Below, one piece after another: positions 16,389 to 25,270 of a stretch of DNA of 64,000 bases. The DNA is taken from contig OZ244964.1 in assembly GCA_965222825.1 (NCBI GenBank), positions 558,001-622,000 of the forward strand. Direction: 5' to 3'. Source of the stretch: G965207335 sp965222825. Lineage in GTDB: Bacteria > Pseudomonadota > Gammaproteobacteria > PS1 > Pseudothioglobaceae. Under the pieces are notes generated by a model that saw only the letters and a list, made by a program, of their open reading frames with translations, did not search any database and was not told the DNA's origin. Position 1 is the stretch's first letter; each line of letters opens with the position of its first letter. The position numbers were made by a program, and so were the translations under genes.

Positions 16389-17765
16389 TTAGATGTTAAA
16401 CTTATCAGCACAGCCTATGTATGTTTTTGGGCTTAGTTTTAATAATTCTTTTTTAGCATTATCTGGTATAGAGAGATTTGTAATAAAATTTTTAATGCTT
16501 TCTTTGGTTATTTTTTGCCCTCTACTTAGTGCTTTTAGTTGCTCGTATGGGTTTTTTACTCCATAACGACGCATAATAGTTTGAATTGGCTCTGCTAAAA
16601 TCTCCCAAGAATTATCTAACTCGTAATCTAGTTTTTTCTGGTTTATATCTAATTTACTAATACCGTTTAGTAAAGATTTATAAGCAATCAAACTATAAGC
16701 ACAGCAAACACCCAAACTTCTTAAAACCGTTGAGTCGCTTAGGTCTCTTTGCAGTCTTGATACTGGTAGCTTAGCGGCAAAATGTCCAGCCATTGCATTG
16801 GCTAGCCCTAAGTTACCCTCAGCGTTTTCAAAGTCAATAGGATTAACCTTATGGGGCATAGTTGATGAGCCAACCTCTTTTGCTATAATTTTTTGTTTGA
16901 AATAACCAATTGATATATAACTCCAAATATCTCTACTAAAATCTATTAAAATAGTATTAAACCTTGATAATGTTTGAAAATATTCTGCTATATAATCGTG
17001 TGGCTCTATTTGAGTGCTAAATTCAGTGTAAATTAACCCTAGATTATTTATAAAATTTTTAGAAAATTTATGCCATTCTATCTCTGGATATGCAGATAAA
17101 TGAGCATTAAAATTGCCAACAGCACCATTTAATTTAGCAATAATTTCAACGCTACTAAATTGTTTTAGTTGGCGTTTTAATCTATGAGATACATTTGCCA
17201 TTTCCTTGCCCATTGTGCTAGGTGACGCATTCTGCCCATGAGTTTTACACAAAATAGCATTATGACGATATTTATTAGCTAAGCTATCAATCTGAGCTAT
17301 TAACTTTGTCATATAACTTAGTAAGATATATCTAGCATCTTTTAGCATTAAGCCATAACTTAGATTATTAATATCTTCTGAGGTGCAAGCAAAATGAATA
17401 AACTCACTATTATTATTAATATTTTTGTTACTAGCAATTTTTTCTTTAATAAAATATTCTATTGCTTTTACATCGTGATTGGTTGTGGCTTCAATTTCTT
17501 TAACTTTAATAGCATCATCTATTGAAAAGTCATTTACAATAGTGTCTAAAAAATTATTATCTTGTTTATTAAATATGTCTATTTCTTTTATTTTAGTATT
17601 ATTTGCCAGTGCCTTAAAATAACGAATTTCTACCAATATACGATATTTTATTAAACTAAATTCACTAAATACTACTGATAATTCTTCAACTTTATCACTA
17701 TAACGACCATCAATTGGTGATATTGCCATTAACTTATTTGTGGTATTTATTGGGTTTTTACTCAT
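16389..17765 (-). CDS. purB: Adenylosuccinate lyase
   Basis: Acts twice in purine synthesis (SAICAR to AICAR, adenylosuccinate to AMP). Fumarase/aspartase-superfamily motifs: 'TTNHDVKAIEYFIKEK', 'FIHFACTSEDINNLSYGLML', 'KTHGQNASPSTMGKEM' and the signature 'GSSTMPHKVNPIDFENAEGN'. Its length of 458 aa matches the E. coli type. The 43-bp gap to divergent acnB must hold both promoters. Confidence 0.96.
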   Translation of the reverse strand: MSKNPINTTNKLMAISPIDGRYSDKVEELSVVFSEFSLIKYRILVEIRYFKALANNTKIKEIDIFNKQDNNFLDTIVNDFSIDDAIKVKEIEATTNHDVKAIEYFIKEKIASNKNINNNSEFIHFACTSEDINNLSYGLMLKDARYILLSYMTKLIAQIDSLANKYRHNAILCKTHGQNASPSTMGKEMANVSHRLKRQLKQFSSVEIIAKLNGAVGNFNAHLSAYPEIEWHKFSKNFINNLGLIYTEFSTQIEPHDYIAEYFQTLSRFNTILIDFSRDIWSYISIGYFKQKIIAKEVGSSTMPHKVNPIDFENAEGNLGLANAMAGHFAAKLPVSRLQRDLSDSTVLRSLGVCCAYSLIAYKSLLNGISKLDINQKKLDYELDNSWEILAEPIQTIMRRYGVKNPYEQLKALSRGQKITKESIKNFITNLSIPDNAKKELLKLSPKTYIGCADKFNI

Positions 17766-17808
17766 TAGAAAATGTTAAAATTTATAATTATACTATTTTA
17801 ATCAATAA

Positions 17809-20346
17809 ATGCTAGAACATTACCTAAAACACAAACAAACAAGAGCCGAGCAAGGGCTACCACCATTGCCATTAAATGCCAAACAAACTAAGGAAGTAGT
17901 AGATATATTAACCAATAGTAGCGATGAATTTTGTTTGTCTTTATTAACCAACAGAGTTCCTCCTGGTGTTGATGAAGCATCTTATATTAAAGCATCATTT
18001 TTAAATAGCGTGGCACAAGGTAAAATAATAAGCAAGGGCATAAGTGCTAAGCAAGCTACATTTTTACTAGGCACAATGTTAGGTGGTTATAACATAAAGC
18101 CTCTTATTGATTTACTTGATAATGATAAAGTAGCACAAATAGCTTGCGAGGGTTTATCCAATACCCTATTAATTTATGAGTCCTATCAGGCAGTATTAGC
18201 AAAAGCAAAAACTAATAATTATGCCAAACAAATATTAGATAATTGGGCAAATGCTAATTGGTTTGTCAATAAAAAACCATTAGCCAAAATATTAAAATTA
18301 AGAGTTTTTAAAATTGATGGTGAAATAAATACCGATGATTTGTCGCCAGCTGTTAATGCTTGGTCTCGTTCTGATATTCCTTTGCATGCACAATCAATGT
18401 TAATTAATAAAACTCCTAATGCCTTAGAAGTTATTACTAAATTAAAAACCAAAGGCTTACCATTAGTATTTGTAGGCGATGTAGTAGGCACAGGCTCATC
18501 AAGGAAGTCTGCTATTAATTCGCTATTGTGGCACTTGGGTAATGATATAGATTATATTCCTAATAAACGCACAAATATAGTAATTTTAGGTGGGAAAATC
18601 GCACCAATATTTTTTAATACTGCACAAGACTCAGGTGCATTACCCATTGAATGCGATGTTAGTAAATTAACAACTGGTGATGAAATTCATATTTACCCAT
18701 ACCAAGGTAAAATTACTAACTCTAATGGTAGCACTATTAGCACATTTAAACTAACTCCTAACACCATAAGCGATGAAATAAGAGCAGGAGGCAGAATACC
18801 GCTAATAATAGGTAGAGGACTTAGCGATAAAACTAGAAAAGACTTAGGACTTGGGATTAGTAATGTTTTTTTACGCCCAAAAATAAAGAGCAATAAGTCT
18901 GGTTTCACCTTAGCACAAAAAATAGTAGGCAGAGCTTGTGGTGTTGAGGGTATTTTGCCACATACTTATTGTGAGCCATCTGTAACTACTGTTGGCTCAC
19001 AAGATACAACAGGTGCTATGACTAGAGATGAGTTAAAAGAACTTGCTTGTTTAGGATTTTCTGCTGATTTAGTAATACAAAGTTTTTGTCATACTGCGGC
19101 TTATCCAAAACCAGTTGATATAGAACTACAACATAGCCTACCTGATTTTATGCACTCTCGTGGTGGAGTATCGCTAAAACCTGGTGATGGTATTATCCAC
19201 TCTTGGCTTAATAGAATGCTATTACCTGATACTGTTGGCACAGGTGGTGATTCTCATACTAGGTTTCCTATTGGTATTAGTTTTCCCGCTGGCTCGGGCT
19301 TAGTAGCATTTGCTGCCTCATTAGGGGTATTGCCTCTTGATATGCCAGAATCGGTATTAGTGCGTTTTAGTGGTGAACTACAATACGGCATAACATTAAG
19401 AGATGTAGTAAATTCTATACCCTATGTGGCAATTAAAAAAGGCTTATTAAGTGTTGATAACAAAAATAAAAAAAATATTTTCTCTGGCAAAATTTTAGAA
19501 ATAGAGGGGCTACCTAATTTAAAAATTGAGCAAGCATTTGAGCTAGCAGACGCATCAGCTGAACGCTCTGCTAATGGTTGTACTATAAAATTAAACGATT
19601 CTAGCATAATTGAGTATTTAAAGTCTAATATTGCTTTATTAGCTAATATGATAGCTATGGGGTATGAAGACAAAAATACCATTGAAAAACGCATAATTGC
19701 TATGCAAAAATGGCTAGATAATCCACAATTATTATCAGCAGATAGTAATTGTGCATATCATACTATTATTGATATTAACTTAGATGACATTAAAGAACCA
19801 TTATTGGCTTGCCCTAATAACCCTGATGATATTAAACCATTATCAGAAGTAGCAGGTGATAAAATTGATGAGGTATTTGTAGGCTCTTGTATGTTAAATA
19901 TCGGGCATTTTAGAGCACTAGCAAATATCTTAAAAGATAGCACTAATGTTGTTAGTAAACTTTGGATAGCACCACCTACTAAAATGGACGAGGCACAACT
20001 AAAACAAGAAGGTTATTACGAAATATTTAATAAACTAACTACTAATACTGAAATACCCGGTTGTTCTTTGTGTATGGGTAATCAAGCACGAGTCAATGAT
20101 AATGCCAGAGTTGTTTCTACTTCAACTCGCAATTATCCTAATAGACTAGGCAATGGTGCTAGTGTTTATTTATCATCAGCTGAGTTGGCTGGTGTTGTTG
20201 CTAAGTTAGGCTATATACCTAGCATTGATGAATACCTTGAGAATATCAAAAATATTAAGCCTATATCTAGTAGTATTTATAAATATCTTAATTTTGATAA
20301 ACTAGTAGAATATCAAAATAGTGTTATTGCCCTAGAAAATATATAA
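17809..20346 (+). CDS. acnB: Aconitate hydratase B
   Basis: Citrate/isocitrate isomerase of the TCA cycle; [4Fe-4S] enzyme. The B-type order is seen: N-terminal HEAT-like helical domain (~1-160), the swivel domain with 'DGEINTDDLSPA' and 'FVGDVVGTGSSRKSA', then the Fe-S core with 'QDTTGAMTRDELKELACL', 'GGDSHTRFPIGISFPAGSGL' and cluster Cys in 'GSCMLNIGHFRA' and 'PGCSLCMGNQARV'. At 845 aa it is near the usual 865. It works with the citrate synthase at 59532 and Mqo at 25271. Confidence 0.97.
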   Translation: MLEHYLKHKQTRAEQGLPPLPLNAKQTKEVVDILTNSSDEFCLSLLTNRVPPGVDEASYIKASFLNSVAQGKIISKGISAKQATFLLGTMLGGYNIKPLIDLLDNDKVAQIACEGLSNTLLIYESYQAVLAKAKTNNYAKQILDNWANANWFVNKKPLAKILKLRVFKIDGEINTDDLSPAVNAWSRSDIPLHAQSMLINKTPNALEVITKLKTKGLPLVFVGDVVGTGSSRKSAINSLLWHLGNDIDYIPNKRTNIVILGGKIAPIFFNTAQDSGALPIECDVSKLTTGDEIHIYPYQGKITNSNGSTISTFKLTPNTISDEIRAGGRIPLIIGRGLSDKTRKDLGLGISNVFLRPKIKSNKSGFTLAQKIVGRACGVEGILPHTYCEPSVTTVGSQDTTGAMTRDELKELACLGFSADLVIQSFCHTAAYPKPVDIELQHSLPDFMHSRGGVSLKPGDGIIHSWLNRMLLPDTVGTGGDSHTRFPIGISFPAGSGLVAFAASLGVLPLDMPESVLVRFSGELQYGITLRDVVNSIPYVAIKKGLLSVDNKNKKNIFSGKILEIEGLPNLKIEQAFELADASAERSANGCTIKLNDSSIIEYLKSNIALLANMIAMGYEDKNTIEKRIIAMQKWLDNPQLLSADSNCAYHTIIDINLDDIKEPLLACPNNPDDIKPLSEVAGDKIDEVFVGSCMLNIGHFRALANILKDSTNVVSKLWIAPPTKMDEAQLKQEGYYEIFNKLTTNTEIPGCSLCMGNQARVNDNARVVSTSTRNYPNRLGNGASVYLSSAELAGVVAKLGYIPSIDEYLENIKNIKPISSSIYKYLNFDKLVEYQNSVIALENI

Positions 20347-20436
20347 TGCTATTTTTACTAAATAGTTGAATTTGCTGAAAAATATTATAAGTTTTAAGAA
20401 AAAACTAATTAGCAAGATAAATTAACTAAACAACAA

Positions 20437-21180
20437 ATGCACAATACAAACTTTACAAAGCTAGACAACCTAAAAGCAAAACTAGATGCAAAACGCCCAT
20501 TAGCAAAAACAGTGCTCAAAAATCTACAAGATGATTTGATTATTAAATGGACATTTAATTCTAATGCTATAGAGGGAAATACCCTAAGCCTAAAAGAAAC
20601 AAAAATTGCCATAGAAGGAATTACTGTTGGCGGTAAAAGTTTGCGAGAGCATTTTGAAGCTATTAACCATAAAGATGCTATTTTATTTATTTATGATTTG
20701 GTGCAAAAAAATCAGCCTTTAAGCGAGTTAGATATTAAAGCAATACATTCTTTGATACTAAAAAACATAGAGCAAGATAATGCGGGTAAATATAGAAATA
20801 CTAATGTTTTTATTAGTGGGGCAGAACACAAACCACCACAAGCACTAAAAGTGCCAATTTTGATGCAAGAATTTATTCAAAACCATCAAGAATTAGCAAA
20901 AAATACTCATCCCGTTGAACTTTGTGCACTAGCACATATTAATTTTGCGGGTATTCATCCATTTATAGATGGCAACGGACGAGCAGCTAGGATTATTACG
21001 AATCTTGAACTGATAAAAAAAGGGTTTCTTCCCATAATTATAAATGTTACAGACAGGCTTGAATATTATAAGGCCTTAGATATAGCTCATACCAAAAAAG
21101 ACTACAAGCCATTTATGAAGTTAATGTTCAAAGTGGTTGAGCAAAGTTTTGAGCCTTATTTTTTTGTATTAAACTTATAA
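20437..21180 (+). CDS. Fic domain protein (class II, self-inhibited type)
   Basis: Probable protein AMPylase. The core motif 'HPFIDGNGRAARIITN' (HPFx[D/E]GNGRxxR) is intact at about 174-189. Upstream, 'NSNAIEGNTLSLKET' contains the inhibitory S-x-x-x-E-G helix motif, placing it in the N-terminally inhibited class, and 'GKYRNTNVFISG' precedes the flap region. 247 aa with no winged-helix C-terminus seen. Target unknown; no antitoxin gene is adjacent, which agrees with inhibition in cis. Confidence 0.85.
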   Translation: MHNTNFTKLDNLKAKLDAKRPLAKTVLKNLQDDLIIKWTFNSNAIEGNTLSLKETKIAIEGITVGGKSLREHFEAINHKDAILFIYDLVQKNQPLSELDIKAIHSLILKNIEQDNAGKYRNTNVFISGAEHKPPQALKVPILMQEFIQNHQELAKNTHPVELCALAHINFAGIHPFIDGNGRAARIITNLELIKKGFLPIIINVTDRLEYYKALDIAHTKKDYKPFMKLMFKVVEQSFEPYFFVLNL

Positions 21181-21198
21181 AAAATCAACAAAATAATG

Positions 21199-21218
21199 GA
21201 GTCTCTGATTATCCCTAA
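21199..21218. repeat. 20-bp repeat, copy 2
   Basis: GAGTCTCTGATTATCCCTAA, 18 of 20 positions as at 10906-10925; it lies 18 bp after the fic stop. Confidence 0.45.
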
Positions 21219-21323
21219 TAAAATTATGTAAGGCTTTCAAGAGTGTTTGTTCAAGGCATTGTTTTGCAGTGCTACTTGTTGCTAAGCAAAGTATATTTAT
21301 TTTTTATAAAGTATAATATTGTT

Positions 21324-22247
21324 ATGTTAAAAACAAAATTATGCGATATAAAATTAAATAGTCCTATAATTTTATTATCTGGTTGTGTTGGTTTTGGACA
21401 AGAATATACTAGAGTTGCTGGGTTTTCTAATTATGATGTTGGGGCAGTGTGTTTAAAAGGCACTACCTTAGAGCCTAGATTGGGTAATAAAGCACATCGT
21501 TTGGCTGAAACCCCTAGTGGTTTGATTAATGCCATAGGTTTGCAAAATCCCGGTACTGATGCAGTAATTAGAGATATTTTGCCCAAATTACCTAAACAAG
21601 AAACTAAATTTATCATAAATATATCAGGCTCTACAGTAGAGGAATATGGCAAAATAGCTAGTCGTTTTGATGATACTGATATTGATGCTATTGAAATAAA
21701 TATATCATGCCCTAATATAAAAGAAGGTGGAATTGCTTTTGGTAATGACCCTGATATGTCAGCCAGAGTGGTAGAGATATGTCGTAAAAATACCACAAAA
21801 CCACTAATAACTAAACTATCGCCAAATCAAACAGATATTGCTAACTCTGCTAAAAGGTGTATTGAAGCAGGAACAGACTCTTTAGCAGTAATTAATACTA
21901 TTACCGCTATGGCTATTGATATAGAAAAACGCCAACCTATTATTGCTAATAATCAGGGCGGCTTATCTGGTCCTGCTATTAAACCTATTGCTTTATTAAA
22001 AGTGCACGAAGTTTATCAAGAGGCAAAAAAACACAATATATCTATTATAGGGCAAGGCGGTATTACTACTGTTAATGATGCCTTAGAATTTATAATAGCT
22101 GGTGCTGATTTTGTTGGTATTGGCACGGCCTTATTTTACCAACCTTTGCTGTGTAAGGAAATAAATACTGGTATTAGCGACTATCTAATACAACACAATA
22201 TGAACAATGTCCAAGACTTAGTAGGCACTCTAATGTTAAAAATATGA
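21324..22247 (+). CDS. pyrD: Dihydroorotate dehydrogenase, class 1B catalytic subunit
   Basis: FMN enzyme oxidising dihydroorotate to orotate. Class 1B features: 'SGCVGFGQEY', 'KGTTLEPRLGN', 'AETPSGLINAIGLQNPG', 'INISCPNIKEGGIAFG' (catalytic Cys), 'VINTITAMAIDIEKRQPI' and 'GGLSGPAIKPIAL'. I use the ATG at 21324 (307 aa, MLKTKLCDIKLNSP), where the family homology begins; an upstream ATG at 21243 adds an unlikely hydrophobic stretch. Class 1B enzymes normally pair with the flavin/Fe-S subunit PyrK, absent here. Overlaps leuS by 4 nt. Confidence 0.9.
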   Translation: MLKTKLCDIKLNSPIILLSGCVGFGQEYTRVAGFSNYDVGAVCLKGTTLEPRLGNKAHRLAETPSGLINAIGLQNPGTDAVIRDILPKLPKQETKFIINISGSTVEEYGKIASRFDDTDIDAIEINISCPNIKEGGIAFGNDPDMSARVVEICRKNTTKPLITKLSPNQTDIANSAKRCIEAGTDSLAVINTITAMAIDIEKRQPIIANNQGGLSGPAIKPIALLKVHEVYQEAKKHNISIIGQGGITTVNDALEFIIAGADFVGIGTALFYQPLLCKEINTGISDYLIQHNMNNVQDLVGTLMLKI

Positions 22248-24697
22248 CCAAATATAATCCAAAACAAATAGAGCTAGCAGCACAACAGTATTGGCAAAAC
22301 AATAAATCTTTTCAAGTAGTAGAAGACAATAGCAAAGAAAAATTTTATTGTCTATCTATGTTTCCATACCCTAGTGGAGCACTTCATATGGGGCATGTGC
22401 GAAATTATAGTATTGGTGATGCCATTGCCAGATACCAAAAAATGCAAGGTAAAAATGTCTTACAACCAATAGGCTGGGATGCTTTTGGGCTACCAGCTGA
22501 AAACGCTGCTATTGCTAATAAAACTGCACCTGATAGTTGGACTAAACATAATATATCTTATATGAGAAAACAACTCCAAGAGCTAGGTTTTGGCTATGAT
22601 TGGAGCAGAGAAATTACTACTTGCGATGTTAGTTATTATCGCTGGGAGCAATTATTATTTACTAAATTATTTGCTAAGGGCTTGGTTTATAAAAAGAAAT
22701 CCATAGTTAATTGGGACCCTATAGATAAGACAGTTTTGGCAAATGAGCAAGTAATAGAAGGTAGAGGTTGGCGTTCAGGGGCATTAGTTGAGAGAAAGGA
22801 AATTAAACAATGGTTTATGAAAATAACCGATTATGCACCACAGTTATTAAAGCAATTAAATAATTTAACCAATTGGCCTAGTTCTGTTAAAACTATGCAG
22901 GAAAACTGGATTGGTAAATCTAGGGGCGTAAAAATAATCTTTGATTGTGAATATTTACCAATAGAGGTTTTTACAACTAGGATTGATACATTAATGGGTG
23001 CTAGTTATGTTGCTATTGCTAGTGAGCATAAAATAGCCAAAATAGTAGCAAAAGATAACAAAGAGGTTGCAGAATTTATCAAAGAATGTCGCAATATAAC
23101 AACCGATGAAGCCACCATAGAAAAAATTGCAAAAAAAGGTGTTAATACTGGTAAGTTTTGCATCCATCCTATAACTTATGAAAAGATTCCAATATGGGTG
23201 GCAAACTTCGTGCTAATTGGTTATGGCACAGGTGCAGTAATGAGTGTGCCAGCACACGATGTGCGTGATTATGAATTTGCTAAAAAATATAATCTAGCAA
23301 TAAAACCAGTTATAAAACCCAAAGATAGCAAATTAGATATAACAAATAATGCTTGGTGCGAAAAAGGTATATTATTTAATTCTACTAAATACAACGGCTT
23401 AAATTTTTCAGGTGCATTTAAGGCAATAAGTGATGACTTAATTGCAAAAAACAAAGGCGAAATTATTACTAATTACCGTCTAAGGGATTGGGGTATATCA
23501 AGACAAAGATACTGGGGATGTCCAATTCCAATAATTCAATGCCAAGATTGTGGTGATGTTGCTGTTGATGAAAAAGATCTACCTGTTAAATTACCAAAAG
23601 CTACTACACTATTAAATACTAAATCACCACTTATTGATAATAAGGATTTTAACAATACCAAATGCCCTAAATGTGGCAAACATGCCAAACGAGAAACCGA
23701 TACCTTTGATACTTTTTTTGAGTCATCTTGGTATTTCACTAGATATACCTGTGCTGATAATAATAAGCAAATGTTAGACAATAGAGCTAAATATTGGTTG
23801 CCAGTTGATCAATATATAGGTGGTATTGAACACGCTATATTGCATTTACTATACGCAAGATTTTTTAATAAATTATTAAAAGATGAGGGTTTAATAGATA
23901 ATGATGAGCCTTTTGATAGACTATTAACTCAAGGTATGGTGCTAAAAGATGGCACAAAAATGTCTAAATCTAAGGGTAATATTGTAGATCCTAAGCAAAT
24001 AATTGATAAATACGGTGCTGATGCTGTGCGTTTATTTATTTTATTTGCATCTCCTCCTACCCAAGACTTAGAATGGTCTGAGACTGGGTTAATTGGCTGT
24101 TATCGTTTTATGAATCGCCTTTATAAACTAAGTATAGATATTATATCCTTATTAAATAGTGATATAAATAGTAATAATTTAGCCAAACTAGCACTAAACA
24201 ATGAACAAAAAAATATCCGCAGAGAAGCCCATATGACATTACAAAAAGTATCAGATGATTTGGGCAGAAGAAACTCATTTAATACTGCTATTGCAAGTAT
24301 TATGGCACTTAGTAATATTTTAGTTAAATTTAGAAAAACTTCAAATACCGACTTAGCAGTGCGAAAAGAAGCATTAGAAATTATGCTAATATGTTTAGCA
24401 CCTATTGTGCCTCATATTTGCCATCATTTGTGGTTTAAACTAGGCAATAAACAAGCAATAGTAAATACTAATTGGTATAAACTTGATGAGTCTGCACTAA
24501 TAACTGATAATGTAGAGGTTATTATCCAAGTAAATGGTAAATTACGAGCTAAATTAAATATTAGTAATAATATAGAAGATAAAGAATTAGAGCAGTTAGC
24601 ACTTAGTAATCAAAATGTTAAAAGCTTCACAGAAGGTAAAACTGTAATAAAGATTATTATAATTGCCAATAAATTAGTTAATATAGTAGCAAAATAA
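22244..24697 (+). CDS. leuS: Leucyl-tRNA synthetase
   Basis: Class I synthetase charging tRNA-Leu. HIGH-type motif 'GALHMGHVRNYSIGDAIARY', CP1 editing domain ('VFTTRIDTLMGASYVAIASE', 'GYGTGAVMSVPAHDVRD'), 'RLRDWGISRQRYWGCPIP', a zinc-type Cys pair ('CQDCGDV', 'CPKCGKH') and 'MSKSKGNIVDP' (KMSKS). 817 aa with anticodon-binding helices and the C-terminal tail present. Starts inside the pyrD stop (ATGA). Confidence 0.97.
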   Translation: MTKYNPKQIELAAQQYWQNNKSFQVVEDNSKEKFYCLSMFPYPSGALHMGHVRNYSIGDAIARYQKMQGKNVLQPIGWDAFGLPAENAAIANKTAPDSWTKHNISYMRKQLQELGFGYDWSREITTCDVSYYRWEQLLFTKLFAKGLVYKKKSIVNWDPIDKTVLANEQVIEGRGWRSGALVERKEIKQWFMKITDYAPQLLKQLNNLTNWPSSVKTMQENWIGKSRGVKIIFDCEYLPIEVFTTRIDTLMGASYVAIASEHKIAKIVAKDNKEVAEFIKECRNITTDEATIEKIAKKGVNTGKFCIHPITYEKIPIWVANFVLIGYGTGAVMSVPAHDVRDYEFAKKYNLAIKPVIKPKDSKLDITNNAWCEKGILFNSTKYNGLNFSGAFKAISDDLIAKNKGEIITNYRLRDWGISRQRYWGCPIPIIQCQDCGDVAVDEKDLPVKLPKATTLLNTKSPLIDNKDFNNTKCPKCGKHAKRETDTFDTFFESSWYFTRYTCADNNKQMLDNRAKYWLPVDQYIGGIEHAILHLLYARFFNKLLKDEGLIDNDEPFDRLLTQGMVLKDGTKMSKSKGNIVDPKQIIDKYGADAVRLFILFASPPTQDLEWSETGLIGCYRFMNRLYKLSIDIISLLNSDINSNNLAKLALNNEQKNIRREAHMTLQKVSDDLGRRNSFNTAIASIMALSNILVKFRKTSNTDLAVRKEALEIMLICLAPIVPHICHHLWFKLGNKQAIVNTNWYKLDESALITDNVEVIIQVNGKLRAKLNISNNIEDKELEQLALSNQNVKSFTEGKTVIKIIIIANKLVNIVAK

Positions 24698-24698
24698 A

Positions 24699-24731
24699 AA
24701 AATAGCATCCTTTATAGATGCTATTTTATGT
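24699..24731. terminator. Bidirectional terminator between leuS and the EF-hand gene
   Basis: AATAGCATC pairs with GATGCTATT around a 7-nt loop, flanked by A-runs on one side and T-runs on the other, so it can end both converging genes. Confidence 0.75.
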
Positions 24732-24745
24732 GTGTTATAAGAATG

Positions 24746-25138
24746 TTACTTCCAAGTATCGGCTTCACCAGTTAATTCTTCAATAGATACATAGCCGTCT
24801 CTATTTGCATCCATTTTCATTAGTTTGTATCTCATACTACCTGGAATTTCACTCATAGAAAGTTTACCGTCTCTATTTAAGTCAAATTTAGACATAAAAT
24901 GGCTATAATCTTCTTGAGATAATAACTCATCTCTACTAAGCATATGGTCTTTATTTTTGTCCATAGATATTATTTTCATCATACCCATAGTAACCTCCTC
25001 CATGCTTATTAAACCATCTGAATTTTCATCAAATATAGAAAACAAGTCTCTTTCCCCTGATATATCATCAGCAGCATTGACATAAGAAATAGACAAAGAG
25101 AGAGCCAAAGCAACTCCAATTTTTACTAAATTATTCAT
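24746..25138 (-). CDS. Secreted EF-hand calcium-binding protein
   Basis: A 130-aa protein with a signal peptide (~1-22, 'IGVALALSLSISYVNA') and four EF-hand loops: 'DENSDGLISMEE', 'DKNKDHMLSRDE', 'DLNRDGKLSMSE' and 'DANRDGYVSIEE'. All keep acidic ligands at positions 1, 3 and 12; the second lacks Gly at position 6 (His instead). Likely periplasmic Ca2+ binding or sensing; the partner is unknown. GGAGATT precedes the start. Divergent from mqo. Confidence 0.85.
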   Translation of the reverse strand: MNNLVKIGVALALSLSISYVNAADDISGERDLFSIFDENSDGLISMEEVTMGMMKIISMDKNKDHMLSRDELLSQEDYSHFMSKFDLNRDGKLSMSEIPGSMRYKLMKMDANRDGYVSIEELTGEADTWK

Positions 25139-25270
25139 ATAATCTCCATTTAATTAAAAAATAAGGTTAACACCTTGTGCTAATTTTAACAACTATTTAT
25201 AAATAATGCAACTAATATTTATAATATTGCTATAATCATACCTATACTTATTATTCATAAAAGATGTTTT

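Noticed and set aside
21243..21323. Longer pyrD start at 21243
   Set aside because: The added 27 residues are hydrophobic and not part of the family; ATG 21324 fits homology.
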